Assembly (NCBI GenBank): GCA_025655635.1
Contig: JAHXIM010000177.1
Coordinates: 1-18,651 of the forward strand
Reading direction: 5' to 3'
DNA length: 18,651 nt
DNA from: a gamma proteobacterium symbiont of Lucinoma myriamae
GTDB taxonomy: Bacteria > Pseudomonadota > Gammaproteobacteria > GRL18
Of this stretch, positions 1 through 7,184 are shown in pieces (position 1 is the stretch's first letter; every line of letters starts with the position of its first letter). Both the position numbers and the translations under genes were made by a program. Under the pieces are notes generated by a model. That model did not search any database and was not told where the DNA came from. It saw nothing but the letters and a program-made list of their open reading frames with translations.

Positions 1-152
1 ACTTCCTTAAAGGAGTTATTGGCGATGAAATTAATGTGCTGATGGCAGCCACTGCATGGAACTTAAAGCAATGGCTCATTGCTTTTTTGTCCCTGATATT
101 TGTGCTGTATTATCACTTGTTTTTGATTCAAATTGATATCATATTTTTGTAA
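1..152 (+). mobile_element. IS5-family transposase, 3' end only (partial)
   Basis: The reading frame beginning at base 3 is open to a TAA at 150-152. It reads FLKGVIGDEINVLMAATAW followed by NLKQW and a hydrophobic tail. The pattern FLKGV-GD-IN-LMAATAWN-K is the conserved C-terminal block of IS5-family DDE transposases, just after the catalytic glutamate region. Only about 50 residues are visible because the window begins inside the gene, so the element may be complete outside it. The right end of the element should lie between 152 and roughly 240, where the next recognisable coding sequence starts. Without the left end the terminal inverted repeat and target duplication cannot be defined. 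Confidence 0.75.
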
Positions 153-224
153 CGACCGATAACAATATGATCATGAACAATAAAAATAGAATCAATATTG
201 TACGATAATCTATTGTGTCATTGA

Positions 225-377
225 GATTGTCTTTTTTCAGGATCGACTACTTATGGTGTCGGGTTTAGTACTTTTGAAACTAAGTCGGATGCAATTATTG
301 CTTTAAAAAATTTACAGGTTCGACTAAATAATTCAACTTTGTTTGTTAAATATCTGGGGAAGTACAGCCCTTTCTGA
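225..377 (+). pseudogene. Truncated RRM-type RNA-binding protein, C-terminal half
   Basis: A frame open from the stop at 222-224 to the TGA at 375-377 encodes YGVGFSTFETKSDAIIALKN, then a further strand ending LFVKYLGKYSPF. GVGFSTF fits the RNP-1 motif of an RNA recognition motif (G-[YF]-G-F-V-x-F type). The spacing of the following helix (DAIIALKNL) and last strand (LNNSTLFVKY) is that of the RRM C-terminal half. There is no start codon in frame and the RNP-2 half is missing. Upstream DNA is the end of an IS5-type element, so the simplest reading is an RRM gene interrupted or truncated by insertion. Small single-RRM proteins of about 90 residues are known in many gammaproteobacteria. The family call rests on motif match only. 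Confidence 0.5.
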
Positions 378-416
378 TGTCTTTGAATAGCTTAGCAGCA
401 GCTGAGTTGGTCATCG

Positions 417-470
417 ATGCCCTCAGCAAAGATGTTTTTTGATTTGCTGAGGGCATTCATAGCATTTTTT
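417..470 (+). terminator. Intrinsic terminator, 14-bp perfect stem
   Basis: Bases 417-430 (ATGCCCTCAGCAAA) and 443-456 are perfect reverse complements with a 12-nt loop. A run of six T lies at 465-470 on the plus strand. The orientation suits a transcript ending after the RRM remnant (stop at 377). On the minus strand the hairpin lies about 30 nt beyond the pycB stop but has no T-tract after it, so termination of the pyc transcript here is possible but less supported. Confidence 0.7.
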
Positions 471-486
471 ATTATTCTATTTATTA

Positions 487-2304
487 TTACTCAATGGTAA
501 TTAAAATCTCATCTGGATTAACCGTATCACCCTTAGAAACATACACTTCTGTTACTTTACCTGAAATAGGTGCCTGAATCTCGGTTTCCATTTTCATTGC
601 TTCTGTAATGATGACTGGTGTCCCTGCTTCAACAATATCTTCCTCTTTAACTAATACATCAATAATGACACCAGGCATTGATGTGGTCACATGACCGGGT
701 TGTGAAGCCTTTGGACGCTTGCTTCTTTTTCCTGAGTGGGGAATAGTAGTCTGAGAAGATAAATCAATTTCAGACAAAATCTCAACTTGTAATTCTTCAG
801 GTACACCATCAAGAGTCATATAAAACGGACGGCGTTCCTGATTGGGATGTCCCGTCCCGGTGACTTTAATATGATATTCTTCTCCATGTAAAGTAATTAA
901 AAATTCTGTCGGAGCATTAGGACAAGACGCTTCATTTTCACCAATGGGCTCAAGGTATTCAGCAACAAGCGTACCTGAAGAACGTTGCTCTAAGAACTCT
1001 TTTCCAATATCGGGAAACATGGCATAAGTAATGACATCTTCTTTAGTTTTAGCTAACCCTCCTATTTCTGATTTGAGACGGGAAAGTTCTGGCTTCAGCA
1101 AGTCGGCTGGACGACATTCAATAGTCTCTTCATTTCCTATGGCAAGTTGTTTTGTTTTTTTATTAATATTACCGGGTGCTTTGCCATATTTCCCTTGTAA
1201 ATAAAGCTTTACCTCATTGGTAATGGTTTTATAGCGTTCACCCGTTAATACATTAAGTACAGCCTGAGTGCCGACAATTTGTGATGTCGGAGTGACCAGG
1301 GGAGGGTAACCCAAATCAGAGCGAACCTTTGGTATCTCATCAAGTACATCATTCATACGAGTGAGTTCACCTTGCTCTTTCAGCTGGTTTGATAAATTAG
1401 AAATCATGCCGCCAGGTACTTGGTTGACTTGTACCCGTGTATCCAATCCGGTAAATTCACTCTCAAATTGATGATATTTCTTTCGAACCTGATAGAAATA
1501 AGCACCGATATCCTGCAGTTTTTTTAGATTTAATGTTGTATCATAAGGTGTATTTGTAAGGGTGGCGACCATACTTTCTGTTGTTGGATGGCTGGTTCCT
1601 TCAGCAAAGGAAGAAATAGCCGTGTCAATACCACTACATCCCGCCTCAAGAGCCTTTAACTGACACATTGATGCCAATCCAGCGGTAGCATGTGAATGTA
1701 GATGTACCGGAACATCAAGGGAGTCGACTAAAGCCTTTACTAACTCGGATGTATTATAAGGTGTCAGTAAACCGGCCATATCTTTAATAACAATCGAATC
1801 ACAGCCCATTTGCTGCATCTGTTTTGCCATTTTGACAAAAAGCTTATTATTATGAACAGGGCTGGTGGTATAAGAAACTGCCCCCTGAGCATGTTTATTA
1901 TTTTTTTTGACCGCTTTAATGGATGATTCAAGGTTACGAGTATCATTCATGGCATCAAATATGCGAAATACATCAATACCATTTAGGGCAGATAATTTAA
2001 CAAACTCTTTAACGACATCATCGGAATAATGACGATACCCCAGGAGATTTTGTCCTCGGAGCAACATTTGTAATGGGGTATTGGGCAATGCTGTTTTGAG
2101 TTGCTGCAGACGCTCCCATGGGTCTTCTTTAAGAAAGCGAATGCAAGAGTCAAATGTGGCGCCACCCCAGACTTCAAGAGACCAGAAACCAATGTCATCG
2201 AGACTTTTACAAATGGGCAGCATATCATCTGTACGCATACGAGTGGCAATAAGTGATTGATGACCATCTCTTAATACCGTTTCAGTGACTCGAATTTTAG
2301 CCAT
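487..2304 (-). CDS. pycB: Pyruvate carboxylase subunit B / oxaloacetate decarboxylase alpha-type protein
   Basis: This 605-residue protein has the OadA/PycB layout. An N-terminal carboxyltransferase TIM barrel carries TETVLRDGHQS (residues 7-17, metal-ligand Asp13), KDMAGLL (Lys174, the site that is carboxylated in this family) and HLHSHATAG (metal ligands His203 and His205). The PYC_OADA middle domain follows. A C-terminal biotinyl domain has EAMKMETE, with Lys571 as the biotinylation site. It would transfer the carboxyl group from carboxybiotin to pyruvate, giving oxaloacetate, or run the reverse reaction. The adjacent biotin carboxylase gene and the absence of visible oadB/oadG membrane subunits favour the two-subunit pyruvate carboxylase. 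The ATG start is preceded by AGGAT at suitable spacing. It lies 55 bp after pycA and is probably cotranscribed. Confidence 0.88.
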   Translation of the reverse strand: MAKIRVTETVLRDGHQSLIATRMRTDDMLPICKSLDDIGFWSLEVWGGATFDSCIRFLKEDPWERLQQLKTALPNTPLQMLLRGQNLLGYRHYSDDVVKEFVKLSALNGIDVFRIFDAMNDTRNLESSIKAVKKNNKHAQGAVSYTTSPVHNNKLFVKMAKQMQQMGCDSIVIKDMAGLLTPYNTSELVKALVDSLDVPVHLHSHATAGLASMCQLKALEAGCSGIDTAISSFAEGTSHPTTESMVATLTNTPYDTTLNLKKLQDIGAYFYQVRKKYHQFESEFTGLDTRVQVNQVPGGMISNLSNQLKEQGELTRMNDVLDEIPKVRSDLGYPPLVTPTSQIVGTQAVLNVLTGERYKTITNEVKLYLQGKYGKAPGNINKKTKQLAIGNEETIECRPADLLKPELSRLKSEIGGLAKTKEDVITYAMFPDIGKEFLEQRSSGTLVAEYLEPIGENEASCPNAPTEFLITLHGEEYHIKVTGTGHPNQERRPFYMTLDGVPEELQVEILSEIDLSSQTTIPHSGKRSKRPKASQPGHVTTSMPGVIIDVLVKEEDIVEAGTPVIITEAMKMETEIQAPISGKVTEVYVSKGDTVNPDEILITIE

Positions 2305-2359
2305 TGTTCTATCCTATGATATAAATAAATAGTAAATATAAAACTATTAAAATTGCTTA

Positions 2360-3778
2360 TTACATTCCCTGATGAGCGGCAATTGCTGCGGCAAAAGCCA
2401 ACGCTAAATGCTGTTGAGAGCACTTAACAGAATAATTAATTAATTCCGGATGTTCTTCAACAAAGCTGGTATTGAATGATCCAGAAACAAAGTCATCGGA
2501 ATTTAATATGGCATTTTGATAAGGAATAGTGGTTTTTACTCCATAAACGCCCATATCTTTTAACGCTCTTTTTGAGCGTTGAATGACTTCATCCCACTGT
2601 AAAGCCCACACAATTAGCTTGGCGCACATAGAATCATAATAGGGGGGGATTACATAGCCGGTATAAATAGCCGCATCAGTTCTAACACCAGGTCCACCGG
2701 GTGCTAGATAGCGTGTGATCCGACCATAACTGGGTAAAAAATCATTTTTAGGATCTTCAGCATTAATACGAAACTCCATGGCATAACCACGGATTTGAAT
2801 TTGCTCCTGTGTAAAGCGTAAATTAAGACCGCTGGCAATGCGAAATTGCTCCTGAACTATGTCAATACCGGTAATTTGTTCAGTAATGGTGTGTTCTACC
2901 TGTAGACGGGTATTCACTTCCATAAAATAAAACTGATCGTTTTCATCCATCAGAAATTCAACCGTACCGGCATTGGTATAGCCGGCAGCCTTAGCTGCTT
3001 TGATTGCTAACTCACCAATAAAATTTCGTTGTGTATCATCCAATTGAGGTGACGGTGCAATTTCAATCAGTTTTTGATGACGGCGTTGTATTGAGCAGTC
3101 ACGCTCATACAAATGAATGACATTGCCATGTTCATCAGCAAGGATTTGGACTTCAATATGCTTGGGGTTAACAATACATTTTTCCATAAATACATCAGCG
3201 GAACCAAATGCTTTGGTAGCTTCAGAAATGACACGGGGATAATAATTAATCAGTTCAGTTTTGTTATTGCATAAACGAATACCACGTCCACCACCACCAG
3301 AAGTAGCTTTGAGCATGATTGGATAACCAATATCAGCTGCAACGCGTATTGCTTCATCTATATCCTTAAGATTGCCCTTACTGCCGGGAGTCACCGGTAC
3401 ACCAGCTTTTATCATGGTGTCCCGAGCGTGTGTTTTATTACCTAATTGACTGATTACATCAGAGGTGGGACCAATAAATTTGATATTGCGCCGTTCACAA
3501 ATTTGTGCAAAAAGGGGATTTTCAGATAAAAAACCATAGCCTGGATGAATGGCATCACATCCAGAGGCGAGGGCAATATTAACCAGACGGTGGGCATTGA
3601 GATAACCACTGACGGGCTCAGGACCAAGACAATAAGCTTCATCTGCTTTTTTGACATGAAGTGCATTATGATCAGCATCGGCATAAACCGCTACAGATGT
3701 AATATTCATTTCAGCACAAGCTCGTACCAGACGTACGGCAATTTCACCACGATTAGCAATGAGGATCTTCTTAATCAC
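2360..3778 (-). CDS. pycA: Pyruvate carboxylase subunit A (biotin carboxylase)
   Basis: This 472-residue ATP-grasp biotin carboxylase makes carboxybiotin from ATP, bicarbonate and the biotin on PycB. Visible motifs are the N-terminal KKILIANRGEIAVR, HPGYGFLSEN (79-87), the glycine-rich ATP loop SGGGGRGIRL (160-169), ERDCSIQRRHQK, and EVNTRLQVEHTITE (287-300). Glu287, Asn289 and Arg291 match the E. coli AccC active-site set with a one-residue offset, and Arg337 in FRINAEDP matches Arg338. It lacks a biotinyl domain, consistent with the separate PycB. It could be taken for AccC, but its pairing with pycB and the absence of accB nearby argue for pyruvate carboxylase. The start is GTG (3776-3778), with an AAGGGA ribosome-binding site about 7 nt upstream. 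Confidence 0.85.
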   Translation of the reverse strand: MIKKILIANRGEIAVRLVRACAEMNITSVAVYADADHNALHVKKADEAYCLGPEPVSGYLNAHRLVNIALASGCDAIHPGYGFLSENPLFAQICERRNIKFIGPTSDVISQLGNKTHARDTMIKAGVPVTPGSKGNLKDIDEAIRVAADIGYPIMLKATSGGGGRGIRLCNNKTELINYYPRVISEATKAFGSADVFMEKCIVNPKHIEVQILADEHGNVIHLYERDCSIQRRHQKLIEIAPSPQLDDTQRNFIGELAIKAAKAAGYTNAGTVEFLMDENDQFYFMEVNTRLQVEHTITEQITGIDIVQEQFRIASGLNLRFTQEQIQIRGYAMEFRINAEDPKNDFLPSYGRITRYLAPGGPGVRTDAAIYTGYVIPPYYDSMCAKLIVWALQWDEVIQRSKRALKDMGVYGVKTTIPYQNAILNSDDFVSGSFNTSFVEEHPELINYSVKCSQQHLALAFAAAIAAHQGM

Positions 3779-3834
3779 AAATAATTCCCTTATTAATTAA
3801 TATTGAAAATATTCTGCTTAACTTTTTGTCTTTC

Positions 3835-3850
3835 TAATCAACCCTGATTA
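3835..3850. promoter_or_regulatory. Dyad TAATCA-N4-TGATTA, possible operator
   Basis: A perfect 6+6 inverted repeat with a 4-bp gap lies between the predicted pycA promoter and the pycA start codon, in what would be the 5' leader. Its position suits a repressor or LysR-type site, but no regulator gene is seen nearby. The sequence is AT-rich, so chance is a real alternative. Confidence 0.25.
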
Positions 3851-3881
3851 ATAGAACACTATAAAAGATATGGTTGAATAT

Positions 3882-3911
3882 AGAATATGGCTCATTAACG
3901 GGCTTTGTCAA
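3882..3911 (-). promoter_or_regulatory. Predicted sigma-70 promoter for pycA-pycB
   Basis: Read on the minus strand, TTGACA (3911-3906) is a perfect -35 box. It is followed after 18 bp by TATTCT (3887-3882), four of six matches to the -10 consensus. The predicted leader to the pycA GTG is about 100 nt. Confidence 0.5.
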
Positions 3912-3973
3912 TGATATATTGAAGCGATTTATGTAAATAGGTAAATAATAGATAAATTTAATCATTAAAGTTT

Positions 3974-4002
3974 TTGACAATAGTTTTTAAAAACAATAAA
4001 AT
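3974..4002 (+). promoter_or_regulatory. Predicted sigma-70 promoter for yceD-rpmF
   Basis: A perfect TTGACA (3974-3979), a 17-bp spacer and TAAAAT (3997-4002) give a near-consensus promoter. The expected start near 4009 leaves a leader of about 40 nt before yceD. The bases after the -10 are AGCGG, a GC-containing discriminator in an otherwise AT-rich region, which is typical of growth-rate-controlled promoters. Confidence 0.7.
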
Positions 4003-4048
4003 AGCGGATTAATTTTGATGGTGTAGTTATATACAATTATAAATAAAT

Positions 4049-4624
4049 ATGATTGAACGTATCCCGCAAAGAATCGATCATTTTAGATACACCGATCAGG
4101 GTGTTATTCTAGAAGGTGTGGTAACACAAAAAGAGTCGGATAAAGACTTATTGAGATTCAAAGAAGCGATTCTTGAAAATTCCAGTGATATTCTATACCA
4201 CCTGGAATTTGATGTTGATTTTTTAGGAAACCGATATGTGTCCGGGAAGGTGAGTACTAAAGTTATTTTACAATGTCAGCGTTGTATGAATAATTTTGAA
4301 CTTGATCTTGATTGTGTTGTATCAACAGCTTTTGTTCAAAATGAAACTGAACAGAAATTAGCTGAAGACTCGGATTACGATGTCTTCTGGTTATCTAAAA
4401 GAGAATATTTAGATCCCAGAGTGTTAATCGAAGATGAGTTATTGTTAGCTTTGCCGCAAATAGCCATGCATGAGTTATCAGAAGTGGGTAAAAGCTGTAA
4501 ATCCGAAGTGGTTTTTTTAGAAGCTGATTCGGAGCCAGACGTTCATAGTGAAGATAATAACAGTTCAGAGAAGGCAGATGATAATCCATTTGCCATACTG
4601 AAGCAGTTAAAAAGTAAGCAGTAA
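4049..4624 (+). CDS. yceD: YceD / DUF177 family protein
   Basis: This 191-residue protein sits immediately upstream of rpmF, the conserved bacterial position of YceD (DUF177). Cys76 and Cys79 in the segment LQCQRCMNNFELDLD form the family's CxxC pair. The C-terminal NPFAILKQLK is a recognisable family ending, preceded by an acidic, serine-rich stretch (about 158-177) expected to be disordered. YceD homologues are linked to 23S rRNA and large-subunit biogenesis; the exact activity is not settled. No Shine-Dalgarno is visible before the ATG, which follows an AT-only leader, so start efficiency may depend on low structure. It is transcribed with rpmF from the promoter at 3974. Confidence 0.85.
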   Translation: MIERIPQRIDHFRYTDQGVILEGVVTQKESDKDLLRFKEAILENSSDILYHLEFDVDFLGNRYVSGKVSTKVILQCQRCMNNFELDLDCVVSTAFVQNETEQKLAEDSDYDVFWLSKREYLDPRVLIEDELLLALPQIAMHELSEVGKSCKSEVVFLEADSEPDVHSEDNNSSEKADDNPFAILKQLKSKQ

Positions 4625-4710
4625 ACGTAATAAACAGTAGATGTAAGCAGTAAATTTTAATAATATTTTGTAATTATAAGTACCTATTTATAGGTTCAGA
4701 AGGAAATAAA

Positions 4711-4881
4711 ATGGCAGTTCAAAAAAATAAATGTACTCCGGCTCGTCGTGGTTCGCGTCGTTCACATGATGCTTTAACAGCAGCAACATTATCAATTGAC
4801 CCAACAAGCGGTGAAACACATCGTCGTCATCACATCACAGCGGATGGCTACTATAAAGGTCGTAAGGTTTTAGGAAAATAA
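4711..4881 (+). CDS. rpmF: 50S ribosomal protein bL32
   Basis: The 56-residue product begins MAVQKNKCTPARRGSRRSHD and contains DPTSGETHRRHHITADGYYK, a clear bL32. It is the zinc-free type: one cysteine only (Cys8) and no C-terminal CxxC pair. AAGGA at 4700-4704 gives a strong ribosome-binding site 6 nt before the ATG. The gene follows yceD by 86 bp and is followed by a palindrome and an intrinsic terminator, so much of the message probably ends here before plsX. Confidence 0.97.
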   Translation: MAVQKNKCTPARRGSRRSHDALTAATLSIDPTSGETHRRHHITADGYYKGRKVLGK

Positions 4882-4920
4882 TCCAGCCGACTTACTTTAA
4901 AATAAGTTTAATACACTTTT

Positions 4921-4945
4921 TATAAGCTGAATGCATCAGCTTATA
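4921..4945. repeat. Palindromic hairpin downstream of rpmF
   Basis: TATAAGCTGA (4921-4930) and TCAGCTTATA (4936-4945) form a perfect 10-bp stem with a 5-nt loop. There is no T-run directly after it, so it is not a typical terminator. It could protect the rpmF mRNA 3' end or bind a dimeric regulator. Confidence 0.45.
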
Positions 4946-4986
4946 TTAATCAGACTTTACTACAAAATAATTATTAAAAATTTTAT

Positions 4987-5019
4987 AAAGCCTCAGAATT
5001 TTCTAGAGGCTTTGTTTTT
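4987..5019 (+). terminator. Intrinsic terminator/attenuator between rpmF and plsX
   Basis: AAAGCCTC (4987-4994) pairs with GAGGCTTT (5006-5013), and the stem is followed by a T-rich tract (TTTGTTTTT, 5011-5019). The plsX ATG begins only 15 nt after the T-tract. No plsX promoter fits between terminator and gene, so plsX depends on readthrough or on a promoter that overlaps or precedes the hairpin. Confidence 0.75.
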
Positions 5020-5033
5020 GGTACTTCAAAAAT

Positions 5034-6080
5034 ATGATAAATGACTTGCATAACAGTACGTTAGCAATTGATGCCATGGGCGGTGATATCGGCTTAGATG
5101 TCACTGTACCAGCAGTTATTGACACTCTAAAAGACTATGCTCATCTTAAAATTGTTCTCGTGGGCGATCAAAGAGCTGTTGAACAGAGGCTTGAAAGCTG
5201 TCCCGCTTCTATCAGACAACAAATTGTCATTCAACATGCATCACAAGTGGTTGGTATGGATGAGAAGCCTGCATCAGCATTACGCGGTAAAAAAGACTCA
5301 TCCATGCGTGTTGCTATTAATCTGGTGAAATCCGGTGATGCAGATGCCTGTGTCAGTGCTGGAAATACCGGGGCATTAATGGCGACGGGGCGATTTGTTT
5401 TAAAAACACTTCCAGGTATTGATCGACCTGCAATATGCTCTGCTATACCCACACAGACAGGGCATACCCATATGTTGGATTTGGGTGCAAATATTGATCT
5501 GTCTGCCCAGCACTTATTTGAATTTGCGGTGATGGGTTCTGTACTGACCAGTGCTATTGATAATATTGAAAAACCAACTATTGGTTTGCTTAATATTGGT
5601 GAGGAAGAAATGAAAGGTAATGAGCAGGTACAGCAAGCTGCTCAATTAATTTCTAACAGTAATCTGAATTATCATGGTTTTATAGAGGGTGATGACATCT
5701 ACAAAGGTGTAGTTGATGTGGTGGTTGCTGACGGTTTCGTGGGCAATATTTCTCTAAAGACATCGGAAGGTGTTGCTAAAATGATAATTTTTTATATTAA
5801 ACGTGAGTTTAATATAAATTGGCTGACAAAGTTAGCGGGTCTGGTAGCAATGCCCGTTTTAAATGCCTTTAAGAGAAAAATTGACCCAAGAAAATATAAT
5901 GGCGCAAGCTTAGTGGGTCTAAAAGGGATTGTTGTTAAAAGTCATGGTGGTGCGGATGTTTTCTCTTTTAGTAATGCAATTAAAGTTGCTATGCTTGAAG
6001 TTGAGAATAAAGTCCCGCAAAAAATCAGTAAGGTATTAGAAGAGACTTTAGTTGATAATAATGAACCTGATCTAAACTAA
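5034..6080 (+). CDS. plsX: Phosphate acyltransferase PlsX
   Basis: This 348-residue protein converts acyl-ACP to acyl-phosphate, the acyl donor for PlsY in phosphatidic acid synthesis, as a peripheral membrane enzyme. Family motifs seen are LAIDAMGGD near residue 10, SAGNTGALMATG near 105-116, LDLGAN near 150, VVADGFVGNISLKTSEG (around 230) and SHGGADVFSFSNAI near the C-terminus. The length is normal. The chosen ATG gives the expected N-terminus, but no clear Shine-Dalgarno precedes it. It follows rpmF in the conserved order and lies 86 bp before fabH. Confidence 0.95.
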   Translation: MINDLHNSTLAIDAMGGDIGLDVTVPAVIDTLKDYAHLKIVLVGDQRAVEQRLESCPASIRQQIVIQHASQVVGMDEKPASALRGKKDSSMRVAINLVKSGDADACVSAGNTGALMATGRFVLKTLPGIDRPAICSAIPTQTGHTHMLDLGANIDLSAQHLFEFAVMGSVLTSAIDNIEKPTIGLLNIGEEEMKGNEQVQQAAQLISNSNLNYHGFIEGDDIYKGVVDVVVADGFVGNISLKTSEGVAKMIIFYIKREFNINWLTKLAGLVAMPVLNAFKRKIDPRKYNGASLVGLKGIVVKSHGGADVFSFSNAIKVAMLEVENKVPQKISKVLEETLVDNNEPDLN

Positions 6081-6166
6081 ATCGCTTAAATATTGTTAAA
6101 ATGAGAAGAATAGATTGTTGTGTGCTACAATTTTAACGTTTATTTCACTAGGATAAATTTATATAG

Positions 6167-7129
6167 ATGTTTTCTCGTATTATGGCTACTGGTAGTTATT
6201 TGCCAGACAAAATTTTAACCAATCATGATTTGGAAGATATTGTTGATACCACTGATCAATGGATCACGGAAAGAACTGGTATCAAACAACGTCATATTGC
6301 TGCTGATGATCAATCAACCTGTGATTTAGCGGAGTTTGCAGCCAGAAATGCGATAGAGGCTGCTGATATTGATCCTCAATCCATTGACCTCATCATTGTA
6401 GCTACAACGACGCCTGATAGAGTTTTCCCCAGTACTGCCTGCTTGTTACAGCAACGTCTGGATATACATGGTTGTCCTGCTTTTGACGTTCAGGCTGTTT
6501 GTACTGGTTTTGTTTATGCTCTGGATATCGCCGATAAATACATAAAAACAGGGGCTGTAAAACGAGCTCTGGTGATTGGTGCAGAAACCCTGTCACGTAT
6601 TGTTGACTGGACTGATCGAACTACCTGCGTATTATTTGCAGATGGTGCTGGTGCTGTTATTATTGAAGCTAGTGAAGAGCCCGGTATCTTATCAACTCAT
6701 ATCCATGCAGACGGCAGTTTTGCTGAATTATTGACGACTAATGGTGGTATTACTGATGTTGCTCCTGATAGGCTGGACAATATTTATATTGAAATGAAAG
6801 GTAATGAGGTCTTTAAAATGGCCGTCAATACTTTAGGGCGAATTGTTGATGAAACCCTGAATGCAAATAATATGCAAAAATCTGATATTGACTGGTTAGT
6901 ACCTCATCAGGCAAATATCAGAATTATTAATGCCACTGCAAGAAAATTAAAAATGTCTACTGATCATGTTGTCACTACGGTTCAAGATCATGGTAATACA
7001 TCAGCTGCATCAGTACCTCTGGCGCTTGACACTGCGGTAAGAGATGGACGCATAAAACGTGGTGAAACTATTTTATTAGAAGCTTTTGGTGGTGGGTTCA
7101 CCTGGGGCTCTGCATTAATCAAATATTAA
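6167..7129 (+). CDS. fabH: Beta-ketoacyl-ACP synthase III (KAS III)
   Basis: FabH condenses acetyl-CoA with malonyl-ACP to start fatty acid synthesis. The 320-residue protein has Cys112 in AVCTGF, His247 in PHQANIRI and Asn277 in HGNTSAAS, the complete Cys-His-Asn triad. Cys112 has the same number as in E. coli. The GGGFTWGSALIKY end is typical. AGGA lies a little far upstream of the ATG, so initiation may be modest. The 86-bp gap before it contains an 8-bp inverted repeat (GTTAAAAT, 6095-6102, with ATTTTAAC, 6130-6137) that could fold, and no clear promoter. Confidence 0.96.
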   Translation: MFSRIMATGSYLPDKILTNHDLEDIVDTTDQWITERTGIKQRHIAADDQSTCDLAEFAARNAIEAADIDPQSIDLIIVATTTPDRVFPSTACLLQQRLDIHGCPAFDVQAVCTGFVYALDIADKYIKTGAVKRALVIGAETLSRIVDWTDRTTCVLFADGAGAVIIEASEEPGILSTHIHADGSFAELLTTNGGITDVAPDRLDNIYIEMKGNEVFKMAVNTLGRIVDETLNANNMQKSDIDWLVPHQANIRIINATARKLKMSTDHVVTTVQDHGNTSAASVPLALDTAVRDGRIKRGETILLEAFGGGFTWGSALIKY

Positions 7130-7146
7130 AATAGTCTTTAATTATT

Positions 7147-7165
7147 GATACCCGGGCGGGGTATC
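7147..7165. repeat. GC-rich hairpin just upstream of the fabD ribosome-binding site
   Basis: GATACCC (7147-7153) pairs with GGGTATC (7159-7165) around a GGGCG loop. It stands out in AT-rich surroundings, ends about 8 nt before the AAGGAT of fabD, and has no T-tract. A role in message processing or in fabD translation is possible but unproven. Confidence 0.4.
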
Positions 7166-7184
7166 ACATAAAAAGGATAAAACA

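Noticed and set aside
417..470. Hairpin as the pycB terminator
   Set aside because: The T-tract is on the plus-strand side only; it is better assigned to the plus-strand RRM remnant, although an effect on the minus strand is not excluded.
3454..3784. Open frames overlapping the 5' part of pycA in other frames, including one on the plus strand
   Set aside because: They encode no recognisable motif and are explained by the strong biotin carboxylase coding signal.
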